From positions 496,001 through 560,000 of the forward strand of contig CAWGKI010000049.1 of the NCBI GenBank assembly GCA_963823095.1: 64,000 nucleotides of DNA, read 5' to 3'. Shown piece by piece: positions 35,310-44,410 of the stretch (position 1 is its first letter; every line of letters begins with the position of its first letter). This DNA is from CAIVVT01 sp963823095. Lineage in GTDB: Bacteria; Acidobacteriota; Terriglobia; Bryobacterales; Bryobacteraceae. The notes beneath the pieces were generated by a model, which saw only the letters and a program-made list of their open reading frames with translations, had not been told where the DNA came from and did no database searches. A program made the translations under genes and the position numbers.

Positions 35310-36290
35310 TCAGCGCGACTCTCTCGAATCTGCGGGCTCCGTTTCCGCCTCCGCTTGCCTATACAGCGCCCATGCGCTCGCCAGGTCCTGCACCACATGC
35401 CCCAGTGACTTGTACACCGTGATCTCTTCGGCCGTTCGGCGGCCCTCGATCTCTCCCGCCAACACCTGGCCAATCTCAGCAACGATGTGTTCGTCGCCGA
35501 CCAACCCCGCCTCCTTGGTCCGTAGAAACTCCGCGCCTTGCCGCAGAACCCCTTCCCGGCTGTCTGCAATGAAGCGAGAGCGAACCACCAGATCGTTATC
35601 CACCTCGGCCGGCCCCGCGAAGCTCGATCCGACGATGTTCACGTGCGTGCCCGGCCGCACCCAGGCGCCTTTCAGGATCGGCTCGGCCGCCGAAGTCACC
35701 GTGCAAATAATGTCGGCCTCCGCAACCGCATCCGCTACTTCCCGCGCCGCTACAACTGGAACGCCAAGCTCCGCTCGCATTCGCTGCGCGAAGTCTCGGG
35801 CACGCTCGGGCGAACGTCCCCAGACCATGATGGATTCGAGCTTGCGCACCTTGCCGATGGCCCGCGCGTGCGTCGCGGCCTGTTCGCCATAGCCCAGGAT
35901 CGCCAGCCGGCAGGCGTCCTTCCGCGCCAGCGCGTCGGTCGCCACCGCGCTCGCGGCTGCCGTCCGGATGGCCGTGATCTCGCCCGCATGCACGACGCAA
36001 ACCGGCGCGCCAGTCTCGGGATCGAACAAGATCACGAGACCCTGATGCGATTGGATTCCTTTCGCGAAGTTCCCATGGAAGACGCTGATCAGCTTCGCGC
36101 CGAATGGCGCATGCGCGCCCAGCGCGCCTGGCATGATGCCGAACAGCCGGCCCTCGGACAGCGGAAGGATCGACCGCAGATGTTGCTTTGTCTCGCCCTT
36201 CGAGAACGCGATCATCGCGTCGCGCACGATGGGGATGCACACATCGTAGGTGAGCCGCCGGGCGACTTCTTCGCGGTCGATGAAACGCAT
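35310..36290 (-). CDS. Ornithine cyclodeaminase / mu-crystallin family protein
   Basis: A 326-residue member of the ornithine cyclodeaminase/mu-crystallin family, full length. Key parts are the substrate loop (GIMPGALGAHAPFGAKLISV), DPETGAPVCVVHAGEITAIR with the conserved T-A-x-R-T region continuing as TAAASAVATD, and the NAD-binding motif LAILGYGEQAATHARAI. Members deaminate ornithine to proline or act as ketimine or amino-acid dehydrogenases; the exact reaction cannot be fixed from sequence. It lies 12 bp downstream of argR, last in the arginine gene row, which favours an ornithine-related role. The gene converges on the acyl-CoA mutase gene. Confidence 0.85.
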   Translation of the reverse strand: MRFIDREEVARRLTYDVCIPIVRDAMIAFSKGETKQHLRSILPLSEGRLFGIMPGALGAHAPFGAKLISVFHGNFAKGIQSHQGLVILFDPETGAPVCVVHAGEITAIRTAAASAVATDALARKDACRLAILGYGEQAATHARAIGKVRKLESIMVWGRSPERARDFAQRMRAELGVPVVAAREVADAVAEADIICTVTSAAEPILKGAWVRPGTHVNIVGSSFAGPAEVDNDLVVRSRFIADSREGVLRQGAEFLRTKEAGLVGDEHIVAEIGQVLAGEIEGRRTAEEITVYKSLGHVVQDLASAWALYRQAEAETEPADSRESR

Positions 36291-36302
36291 CGCGGGTCCC
36301 AG

Positions 36303-36737
36303 TTACTGATTCACGAACTCCAGCAGCCGTTCTTGCACGGCCTTGGCCCGCTGCTCGTCCCAGCACGCCAGGAAGATGGTGTCGTCGCCCGCTACGGTGC
36401 CCGCCACCTCCGGCCAGTCTTCCGAATCGAGCGCGACCGCCAGCGAGTTCGCATTCCCCGCCGAGGTCTTCAGCACGATGATGTTCTGTGCCAGCCGCAC
36501 GTCGAGCAGGAACTCGCTCAACACCGTGCCGAGTTCCGCGCCCGCGGAATCGGCCAGAATCTCACGGTAGCCATCGGCGGTCTTCGCCAGACCCAGCTCG
36601 CGGATATCGCGCGAGAGCGTGACCTGCGTGGCCTCGATGCCCTCGGCTCGCAGCTCGCGCGCGAGCTCCTCCTGCGTCGTGATCCTTTTGGAGCGGATCA
36701 GTTTCAGGATCTGCCCCTGGCGGTAATTCTTGGTCAT
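36303..36737 (-). CDS. argR: Arginine repressor ArgR
   Basis: A 144-residue ArgR/AhrC protein. The N-terminal winged helix-turn-helix has the family recognition motif IEATQVTLSRDIRELGLAKT. The C-terminal hexamerisation and arginine-binding domain has VAGDDTIFLACWDEQ, corresponding to the GTIAGDDT motif. The ATG at 36737 overlaps the argH stop by 4 bp; the frame open to 36908 is only a shadow of argH. It should bind arginine and repress arginine synthesis through ARG boxes. Two such boxes lie upstream of argF at the head of this gene row, so the repressor probably controls its own operon. Confidence 0.95.
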   Translation of the reverse strand: MTKNYRQGQILKLIRSKRITTQEELARELRAEGIEATQVTLSRDIRELGLAKTADGYREILADSAGAELGTVLSEFLLDVRLAQNIIVLKTSAGNANSLAVALDSEDWPEVAGTVAGDDTIFLACWDEQRAKAVQERLLEFVNQ

Positions 36738-38130
36738 GGTTGCATCGACTCCAGCCGCTTGCGGGCGGCGCTCAGTGCCTTTTGTACCGTCTCGGGCGCG
36801 GTGCCGCCCGGCGCGGTGCGCGTCTTCATGCCTTCGCTCGGATCCATCAATCGAGCCATCTCGGGCTTGAAGCGCGAGTCGAAGCCGGCGAGCGCCTCTC
36901 CCGTCCAATCGCCCGGCTTCTTGCCGCTCTTCACACTCTCGAGCACCAGCCGCCCGACCAGTTGGTGCGCCTGGTGAAATGGTACTCCGCTGCGCGCCAG
37001 TTCTTCCGCCAGGTCCGTCGCCACCAGCCAGCCCTCTTCCGCGGCTTCGCGTGGGACCTCCGGCTTGAGCTGCGAAGTCTTCACCACCAGCGCGGCCATT
37101 TCAAGCGCGCCGTTGAACTGCGCTGCGGCGTCGAAGACCGGTTCCTTGTCTTCCTGCATGTCGCGGTTGTAGGTCATCGGCAGACCCTTCATCGTGACGA
37201 ACAGCGAAGTCAGGTCGCCAAAAACGCGGCCCGTCTTGCCGCGGATCAGCTCCAGCGAATCCGGGTTCTTCTTCTGCGGCATCAGGCTCGAACCGCTGGT
37301 CACGCCATCGCCGAGTTCCAACCAGCCGAACTCTTCGGAGCTGTAGAGAATCCAGTCCTCCGCCAACCGGCTAAGGTGCAACATCGTGACCGACGCGGCA
37401 TAGAGGAAATCGAGCGCCCAGTCGCGATCGGCCGAAACGTCCAGCGAGTTGTATGTGATCGCGTCGAAGCCCAGCTCTTGCGCCAATGCCTCGCGGTCCA
37501 CAGGGAAGCCGCTGCCGGCCAGCGCGCCCGATCCGAGCGGCATCACGTTCACACGCTTGCGAGCCTGCGTCAGCCGTTCGTAATCCCGCGAGAACATCTC
37601 GAAATACGCCAGCAGGTAATGCGCCCACGTCACCGGCTGCGCCCGCGCATGATGCGTATAGCCGGGGATCACGGCCTCCGGATGCGCTTCCGCCGATTCG
37701 AGCAGAGATTCGAGCAACAGCGCGAGCAATTCGAGCGCGCGGTCGATCTCGCCCCGTACCCACAGCCGTGTGTCGAGCGAGACCTGCTCGTTGCGGCTGC
37801 GCCCGGTATGGATCTTGTCGGCCAGCTCGCCGGTCAGTTCTTTGAGCCGCGCGATGACGAAGGTGTGGATGTCCTCGTCGTCCGCGCCCACCGCGTCTTC
37901 TTCCGGAATATGCGAGAGCGCGTCGCAGATGATCTTCGCTTCCGCGTTCGTCAGGATGCCGACGCGGGCCAAAGCTCGCGCATACGCCTGCGAGCCGAGA
38001 ATGTCGGCTTGAAACAATTTGCGATCGAAATGGAGTGAGAAGCTGAAGCGCTCGAAGACCTCCGAGGGGCCGCTCTCGAAGCGGCCTCCCCAGAGTTTCA
38101 GCGCGTCTTTCTTCTCTGCCTTCTCTGCGC

Positions 38131-38134
<4 letters not shown>
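36734..38134 (-). CDS. argH: Argininosuccinate lyase
   Basis: A 466-residue argininosuccinate lyase, the last enzyme of arginine synthesis, cleaving argininosuccinate to arginine and fumarate. The start of the fold is KLWGGRFESGPSEVFERFS, with TGRSRNEQVSLDTRLW in the N-terminal part and the fumarase-superfamily signature GSSLMPQKKNPDSLELIRGK in the active site. Length is normal. Its ATG overlaps the argG stop by 4 bp and its stop overlaps the argR start by 4 bp, so argG-argH-argR are tightly coupled. Confidence 0.97.
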
Positions 38135-39359
<1,225 letters not shown>

Positions 39360-39443
39360 GATTGCTCTCCAAGAAGAATCTTACTCGTCCACGAGCGGGT
39401 TGTGCCCGGCATTCGTGGCGCGGGCATTCCCGCCCGCCGTGAC

Positions 39444-39461
39444 GGCCGTCCTAAGACGGCC
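39444..39461 (-). terminator. Hairpin directly after argF
   Basis: GGCCGTC-CTAA-GACGGCC is a perfect 7-bp stem abutting the argF stop codon, without a T run. Next to it is a second inverted repeat (CGGGCATTCCCG, 39421-39432). They may limit transcription into argG or stabilise the argF end. Confidence 0.35.
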
Positions 39462-40457
39462 CTATTCAGCCAGCAGCGAAACCAACAACGCCTTCTGCAC
39501 GTGCAGCCGGTTCTCCGCCTGGTCGAAAACCACGGAGGTCTTCGACTCGATCACTGCGTCGGTTACTTCCTCTTCGCGATGCGCGGGCAGGCAGTGCATG
39601 AACAGCGCCCCGGGCGCGGCCATCTTCATCAGGTCGATGTTCACCTGGTAGGGCGCAAACAGCCGCGCGCGTTCGAACGCTTCGTGCTCCTGGCCCATCG
39701 AGGCCCACACGTCGGTATAAACTGCGTCGGCGTTCTTCAGGCCCTCGACCAGATCGTTGGTGACTTGAATCTTGCAGCCGTTGCGCTGTGCGAAGCCTTC
39801 GGCCTGGCGCAAGATGTCGCTGTTGGGTTCGTACTTGGGCGGCGTAATCACTGCGATGTCCGCGCCCAGCCGGGCGCAATCGAGCATCAGTGAATGCGCG
39901 ACGTTGTTGCCGTCTCCTACGAAGGCCAGCTTGTGGCCGCGCCACGCGCCCCAATGCTCTTTCAGCGTCAGCATGTCGGCCAGAGCCTGGCAGGGATGGT
40001 ATAGGTCGCTCAACGCATTGATCACCGGCAGGCCCGACCACTTGGCCAGATCGTCCACGGTCTTCTGCTTGAACGTCCGGGCGACAATCAGATCCGTCCA
40101 GCGCGACAGATTGCGCGCGACGTCTTTCACCGGCTCGCGTCCGCCGACTGGGCCGATGCTTTGAATCGAGTCGCCGCCAAGCTGCTTGGCCGCGACCTCG
40201 AACGTAATGCGCGTGCGCAGAGAAGGCTTCTCGAACAACAGGCTCAAGATGCGGTTCTTCAGCGCGACGCGATAGCCCGCTGGACGGCGCTTCACTTCCG
40301 CGGCCAACTCCAGGATTTGCAGGAGCTCTTCCTGCGTCAGGTCGAAGTCGCTGCCGAGGTTGCCGGCGGAGATGTGGGGAGGGCCAGCAACGGGCAGTTC
40401 GTGGGCCGTTGCGTGGAGTGTGGGGTGGCTCATGGGCGGGCTCGATTCGTCATCCAT
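39462..40457 (-). CDS. argF: Ornithine carbamoyltransferase
   Basis: A 331-residue ornithine carbamoyltransferase, making citrulline from ornithine and carbamoyl phosphate. It has the carbamoyl-phosphate motif FEKPSLRTRITFEVAAKQLG, the HPCQ motif (SDLYHPCQALADML), AFVGDGNNVAHSLM in the ornithine domain and the catalytic HCLPAHREEEV. It is longer than usual at the N-terminus: before DLTQEELLQILELA lie about 35 unusual residues. The true start may be the ATG at 40433 or later; neither it nor 40457 has a clear ribosome-binding site. ARG boxes begin right at the 40457 start. It is the first gene of argF-argG-argH-argR. Confidence 0.94.
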   Translation of the reverse strand: MDDESSPPMSHPTLHATAHELPVAGPPHISAGNLGSDFDLTQEELLQILELAAEVKRRPAGYRVALKNRILSLLFEKPSLRTRITFEVAAKQLGGDSIQSIGPVGGREPVKDVARNLSRWTDLIVARTFKQKTVDDLAKWSGLPVINALSDLYHPCQALADMLTLKEHWGAWRGHKLAFVGDGNNVAHSLMLDCARLGADIAVITPPKYEPNSDILRQAEGFAQRNGCKIQVTNDLVEGLKNADAVYTDVWASMGQEHEAFERARLFAPYQVNIDLMKMAAPGALFMHCLPAHREEEVTDAVIESKTSVVFDQAENRLHVQKALLVSLLAE

Positions 40458-40490
40458 GAATAGTTATTCGTTACAATGAATAATTACACA
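40457..40490. promoter_or_regulatory. Tandem ARG boxes upstream of argF
   Basis: TGAATAGTTATTCG (40457-40470) and TGAATAATTACACA (40477-40490) each resemble the ArgR half-palindrome consensus TGAATAATTATTCA. The first differs at two positions and the second at two to three. They are 20 bp apart start to start, about the separation of the paired boxes bound by one ArgR hexamer. Position at the head of the arg operon and presence of argR in it support the call. Confidence 0.8.
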
Positions 40491-40532
40491 TTTCTAGCTA
40501 CGGTGCAAGTCGGCTCCTCCAAGCACTCGTTT

Positions 40533-41675
40533 CTACGCGGTTTGACGCAAAATCTGGCTCAAAATTGCCGGAATTTCGTAAATGGCGCGATTGTGCACTT
40601 GTGCCGCGTTCTGCCGCATTTTGTTCAATGCGCCATCGCTCGATAGCAGGTCCCGCACGGCTCCCTCGATCTCGCGGAAGCTCTTCAGCACAACGCCGAA
40701 GCCATTCTCCGTCAGCCATTCCGCGTTGTAGCGCTCCTGGGGCAGGGTCCAGGCGTTGCGGGTCGTGATGCACGGCAGGCCCAGGTGAACCGCCTCGCTC
40801 AAGCTGCCGGGGCCCGGTTTGCCGATGAAGAAGTCGGCCAGCCGCATGTAGTACGGCACCTCTGAAGTGAACCCGACAACGTGGCGGCGCAACTTGCCGG
40901 GCAGAGTCCTCAATGCGGCTTCGAGCTTCGCGTTCTTGCCTGCGATCAGGATGAGTTGGAGCCGGCCTGCCTGCGATTCGAGGCGGCGCGCGATCTGCAG
41001 CATGGAACCCGAGCCGTAGCCGCCGAACAGAACCACGCCCGTTGGCATGGCCGGGTCCAGGCCGAGCTTCACCCGCTCGGCGTCGCGGTCAAGCGGCGGC
41101 AGATCGTAAAAGCGTGGCTGCAGAATCATCCCCGAAGTGAGGAAAACACGCTCTTCCGGATGGCCCATCGCGCGGGCTTGCTCCACCGCGTGCTGGCTTC
41201 CACAAATGAAATACTGCTCCTGCTTTTCCATCCAGAAGTGCGGCGGGAAGTCCGCGATATCGGTTATTACCGTGACGTACGGGCGGCCCGGCGCGACGCG
41301 CTGCCACGCCTTGAACATAGCCTCGTTGAAATTTGGGATCAGGCTGACGGCCATGTCGGGCGCGCCCGTCTTTTGCCACCAGTCTTCGAGCAGCCGCACC
41401 TCGGAGCCCGTGTAGAACCGGATGATGCTCTGCATGAACCGCAGGCCGGTCTCGGAGCCGAGGGTCCAGCCTTTGCGCAGCATCAGGTTGTAGATCGCCT
41501 GCAAATCGATGTGCAGCACCTTGCGGAAGACGTCCACGGAGTCGAGTACGTCGCGCAGGTGCATCAAGCGCGGCGCGATTTCCGGATGATCTTTTTCGAG
41601 GATCGCCTTCAGGGCCGTCGCAGCGGCTCGATGCCCGCCGCCCGCATCGAAAAAGATCAGATCCAGTGTGGCCAT
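40533..41675 (-). CDS. MGDG-synthase/MurG-like glycosyltransferase (GT28)
   Basis: A 380-residue glycosyltransferase. The N-terminal motif LIFFDAGGGHRAAATALKAI is that of the MGDG-synthase domain, and the C-terminal half has the GT28 nucleotide-sugar motifs GVVLFGGYGSGSMLQIARRL, HVVGFTSEVPYYMRLADFFI and GKPGPGSLSEAVHLGLPCIT. Such proteins add sugars to diacylglycerol or other lipids on the cytoplasmic face of the inner membrane, so a glycolipid synthase is likely; acceptor and sugar are unknown. The ATG at 41675 gives the normal start (MATLDLIFF). The frame open to 41729 adds 18 residues of no character. It is separate from the arg operon. Confidence 0.87.
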   Translation of the reverse strand: MATLDLIFFDAGGGHRAAATALKAILEKDHPEIAPRLMHLRDVLDSVDVFRKVLHIDLQAIYNLMLRKGWTLGSETGLRFMQSIIRFYTGSEVRLLEDWWQKTGAPDMAVSLIPNFNEAMFKAWQRVAPGRPYVTVITDIADFPPHFWMEKQEQYFICGSQHAVEQARAMGHPEERVFLTSGMILQPRFYDLPPLDRDAERVKLGLDPAMPTGVVLFGGYGSGSMLQIARRLESQAGRLQLILIAGKNAKLEAALRTLPGKLRRHVVGFTSEVPYYMRLADFFIGKPGPGSLSEAVHLGLPCITTRNAWTLPQERYNAEWLTENGFGVVLKSFREIEGAVRDLLSSDGALNKMRQNAAQVHNRAIYEIPAILSQILRQTA

Positions 41676-41911
41676 AGTCGCGTGACTATTGTAGCCCGCG
41701 GCCCCGCAGAACGGCTGTTTGGAGGACATTCGACCTCGTAAAGCGTGCCAAATGAATCAGGTTTAGACCCCCTAATTTCGGGTAGCTCACTAGCCTGAGC
41801 GGGGTAGTGGAACGAACCATCCGCAGAGCAATAGTGAAGGCGTGGATGGCGCCGAGGCCTTCTGGCAAGGCCGGTCATCCGCAACCAAATTGAGGAGACC
41901 GTAACACCAAG

Positions 41912-42289
41912 ATGAAGAAGATTCTCGCGATTTTCGCTCTCGCTTCCCTCTCGACCTTCGCCGTTCTGGCGCAGGATGCACCCAAGGCCGAGACTCCCGC
42001 GCCCGCGAAGAAAGCCGCTGTGAAGAAGTCGGCTGTGAAGAAGGCCGTTCCAACTGCCGAAGCGTCGACCGCTCCGGCTGGTGTGCCCGCCACTGATGCA
42101 ACCGACGCTCCGAAGCCTGTGAAGAAGGTTGTCAAGAAGACCGTTGCAAAGGCCGCTCCCGCCGCGGATGCAACCGCCGCTCCGGCCGCAACGCCGGCCG
42201 CTGAAGCGACTGCCACGCCGAAGCCTGTGAAGAAAGCTGTCAGGAAAGCTGCTCCGAAGGCCGTTCCAGCCACCGAACCCACAAAGTAG
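41912..42289 (+). CDS. Exported Ala/Lys/Pro-rich low-complexity protein
   Basis: A 125-residue protein with a clear signal peptide (KKILAIFALASLSTFAVLAQ) and a mature part built almost wholly of Ala, Lys, Pro, Thr and Val. A motif of the type PKPVKKxVxK occurs twice (APKPVKKVVKKTVAK and TPKPVKKAVRKAAPK), and related KKxAVKKSAVKK runs occur before it. The composition resembles histone-H1-like tails and PAKKA-repeat proteins, but the signal peptide places it outside the cytoplasm, where it might bind polyanions such as lipopolysaccharide or peptidoglycan; that is inference. A strong terminator follows. I know no characterised homologue. Confidence 0.75.
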   Translation: MKKILAIFALASLSTFAVLAQDAPKAETPAPAKKAAVKKSAVKKAVPTAEASTAPAGVPATDATDAPKPVKKVVKKTVAKAAPAADATAAPAATPAAEATATPKPVKKAVRKAAPKAVPATEPTK

Positions 42290-42311
42290 CCGCGACTCTT
42301 TCGAGTCGTCG

Positions 42312-42348
42312 GAGGCCGTCCAACCATCAAATGGAGGCGGCCTCTTTT
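42312..42348 (+). terminator. Intrinsic terminator after the Ala/Lys-rich gene
   Basis: GAGGCCG and CGGCCTC form the stem base, with an inner TCCA/TGGA pairing, followed by TTTTCTTCTCTTT. This is a good rho-independent terminator 22 bp past the stop codon. Confidence 0.8.
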
Positions 42349-42468
42349 CTTCTCTTTACGTGCCCTCGTCCGCCACTCTCCGAAACCGCACTTTTCGTTC
42401 TATTCAACAAGAATTGCCACTTTTGTCATATCTCGTTGACATGAGCCGACGAGACTCAAGGTGGGACC

Positions 42469-43005
42469 ATGACAGGAATCGCTCAAGTCCTTCTGCAGTC
42501 CATTGAACGGCGCGATCACGTGATCATGCGCCGCGTGCACAAATGGCCTGCGCCGAAGTGGTTCCGGTTGTGGATGATTTGCGCGACGCGCGGTGGCGAC
42601 GGATGGCTGTGGTATGCGCTGGGTGCAGCGCTACTGATCTTCGGCGGACCGCAAGGCCGCTGGGCCGTAGCGGAGTCCACTCTCGCTGCCGCAACAGGCA
42701 TCGGTCTCTTCCTGGTCTTGAAGCGCGCAGCGGGCCGCAGAAGGCCCTGCGCGATTGAGCCGCACTGCTGGTCCACGCTGCTGCCTCCTGACCAGTTTTC
42801 GTTTCCTTCGGGTCATACCATCACGGCGTTTGCCGTTTGCACTCCACTGATTGCGCAGTATCCCGGCGCCGCTCCAGGCATACTGTTCTGCGCGCTGAGT
42901 GTTGCGGCTTCCCGCGTCCTCACAGGGATGCACTTCCTGAGCGATGTACTCGCGGGAGGCATACTCGGCTGGCTGCTTGCGGAAGCCGCGATGCGGATCT
43001 TCTGA
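42469..43005 (+). CDS. PAP2-family membrane phosphatase
   Basis: A 178-residue integral membrane phosphatase of the PAP2 superfamily. All three catalytic motifs are present: LKRAAGRRRP (K-x6-RP), PSGHT and SRVLTGMHFLSD (SR-x5-H-x3-D). About five hydrophobic helices surround them. Members dephosphorylate phosphatidic acid, undecaprenyl diphosphate or related lipids at the periplasmic face of the inner membrane; the substrate here is undetermined. It is a single gene converging on the FG-GAP protein gene, with a GATC palindrome between. Confidence 0.93.
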   Translation: MTGIAQVLLQSIERRDHVIMRRVHKWPAPKWFRLWMICATRGGDGWLWYALGAALLIFGGPQGRWAVAESTLAAATGIGLFLVLKRAAGRRRPCAIEPHCWSTLLPPDQFSFPSGHTITAFAVCTPLIAQYPGAAPGILFCALSVAASRVLTGMHFLSDVLAGGILGWLLAEAAMRIF

Positions 43006-43040
43006 TTGAAACTGGCGACGCCCAGGCGCGCCGCCTTGGG

Positions 43041-43066
43041 CCGATCTGGAGATCGGCGCTCCCAGG
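43041..43066 (-). repeat. GATC-centred palindromic repeat, copy 6
   Basis: CCGATCTGGAGATCGG followed by CGCTCCCAGG. It lies between the convergent PAP2 and FG-GAP genes, 15 bp before the stop codon of the latter. Confidence 0.85.
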
Positions 43067-43081
43067 CGCAGCCACCCCACG

Positions 43082-44230
43082 TCACCTTCCGGTGATGTTC
43101 TCGTACCAGACCAGGTTTGCCGTTGCGGAGCCAATGCAGACAATGTCGACGCGCCCGTCGCCGTTGATGTCCGCCGATGCGCAGCCAGCGGCCGCGATGT
43201 GATCGTCAATCACGCTGCGCGCCCATTCACCCTTTCCATCGTTCCGGTAGAGCACCAGACTGTGGCCCTTGCGAAACCCAGCGACCACTTCCTGATCGCC
43301 ATCGCCCGCGAAGTCCGCCGCCAGGATCGTATGGCCGTCTTCGAGGCTTGAATCGATGACTTTGCGCAGCCACTTGCCTTTCTCTTCGCGATAAATGGAG
43401 ACCTGGTTGCCGTGCCAAGGTTCGATCGCGGCGAGCTGCCGCCCCTGCTTCGTCCGAACCACCGTCACATCGCTGGAGCCGCACTTGGGCCACGGGGCAT
43501 CGTTGCCGTGATTGATCTCCGACATCGTCCAACCTTTGCCGGTATTCCGCAAAAGATGGATGCCTTCGAAGCTCGCTGTGAGGATATCGTCGCGTCCGTC
43601 GCCGTCCCAGTCGGTGATGAAGATGCCGTGCAGGACGCCGTGCAGATCATGGTTGATCAACTCCCGCTTCCATGTGCCAGGACGGTACAGCGACAGTTCG
43701 ATGGCATCGCGATAGTCCGGCGCGGTCGATTTCATGCCAGCGAGCGGCGCATTGATGAATGCCACTTCACCGTGAGCGCCGATCTTGGCCACACGCAAGC
43801 GATGCGCAGTGGGTAACCGATCGATCAGACGCATGTCCCACGGTTCACGCGGATCGCCATTGTGATGCAGCAGCCAGACGTTGCCCGCGCTTTCCAAGGG
43901 ATTCATGGCGAAGCCATCGGCCAGGAGCAATTCGGGAATGCCGTCGCCGTCCACGTCCGCCGCGGCGAGATTGATCATGTGCGAGCGCCCGGATACGATC
44001 ACGTGACGCTGCCAGCCAGGATTCTCATACCAGACCAGTTCGGAAAGCCCATCGGCCAAGGCAATGATGTCGGGCTTGCCGTCTTTGTTCATGTCGGCGA
44101 CAACCACGTGATAGCCGCCCGTCAGTCCCGTCGCGATGGTATGCGCTTCAAAGCGGATGTCAGGCGGAGCGGCGCAGGCGAGCGAGCAGAGCAGGGAACC
44201 GGCCGCGAGGAAGAGAATCGCTTTGGTCAC
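43082..44230 (-). CDS. Exported FG-GAP/VCBS beta-propeller protein
   Basis: A 382-residue exported protein. After the signal (TKAILFLAAGSLLCSLACAA) there are repeated FG-GAP/VCBS calcium-binding blades: VVVADMNKDGKPDIIALADG, AAADVDGDGIPELLLADG, ITDWDGDGRDDILTASFEG, AADFAGDGDQEVVAGFRKG and ASADINGDGRVDIVCIGSA. Each holds the DxDxDGxxD-type loop. This forms an integrin-alpha-like propeller outside the cell or in the periplasm. Function is unknown; such proteins often bind carbohydrate or mediate adhesion. It stands alone on the minus strand. Confidence 0.9.
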   Translation of the reverse strand: MTKAILFLAAGSLLCSLACAAPPDIRFEAHTIATGLTGGYHVVVADMNKDGKPDIIALADGLSELVWYENPGWQRHVIVSGRSHMINLAAADVDGDGIPELLLADGFAMNPLESAGNVWLLHHNGDPREPWDMRLIDRLPTAHRLRVAKIGAHGEVAFINAPLAGMKSTAPDYRDAIELSLYRPGTWKRELINHDLHGVLHGIFITDWDGDGRDDILTASFEGIHLLRNTGKGWTMSEINHGNDAPWPKCGSSDVTVVRTKQGRQLAAIEPWHGNQVSIYREEKGKWLRKVIDSSLEDGHTILAADFAGDGDQEVVAGFRKGHSLVLYRNDGKGEWARSVIDDHIAAAGCASADINGDGRVDIVCIGSATANLVWYENITGR

Positions 44231-44410
44231 ACAGACACTTTACGCCAAAGCGTGTGCGCAGTTGCACAGAAGTGACTGCACGAAGGACGAGACTCGATCA
44301 ATGCCGGCCGGATCGGCCCAGTCCGAACATAGCCGGCTGATTGCCCTCGATGGTCTTGCGCACAGGTCAGCCGTTTCAGCCTGATATCGAGCGAACCAGC
44401 CGGTTGAAGG

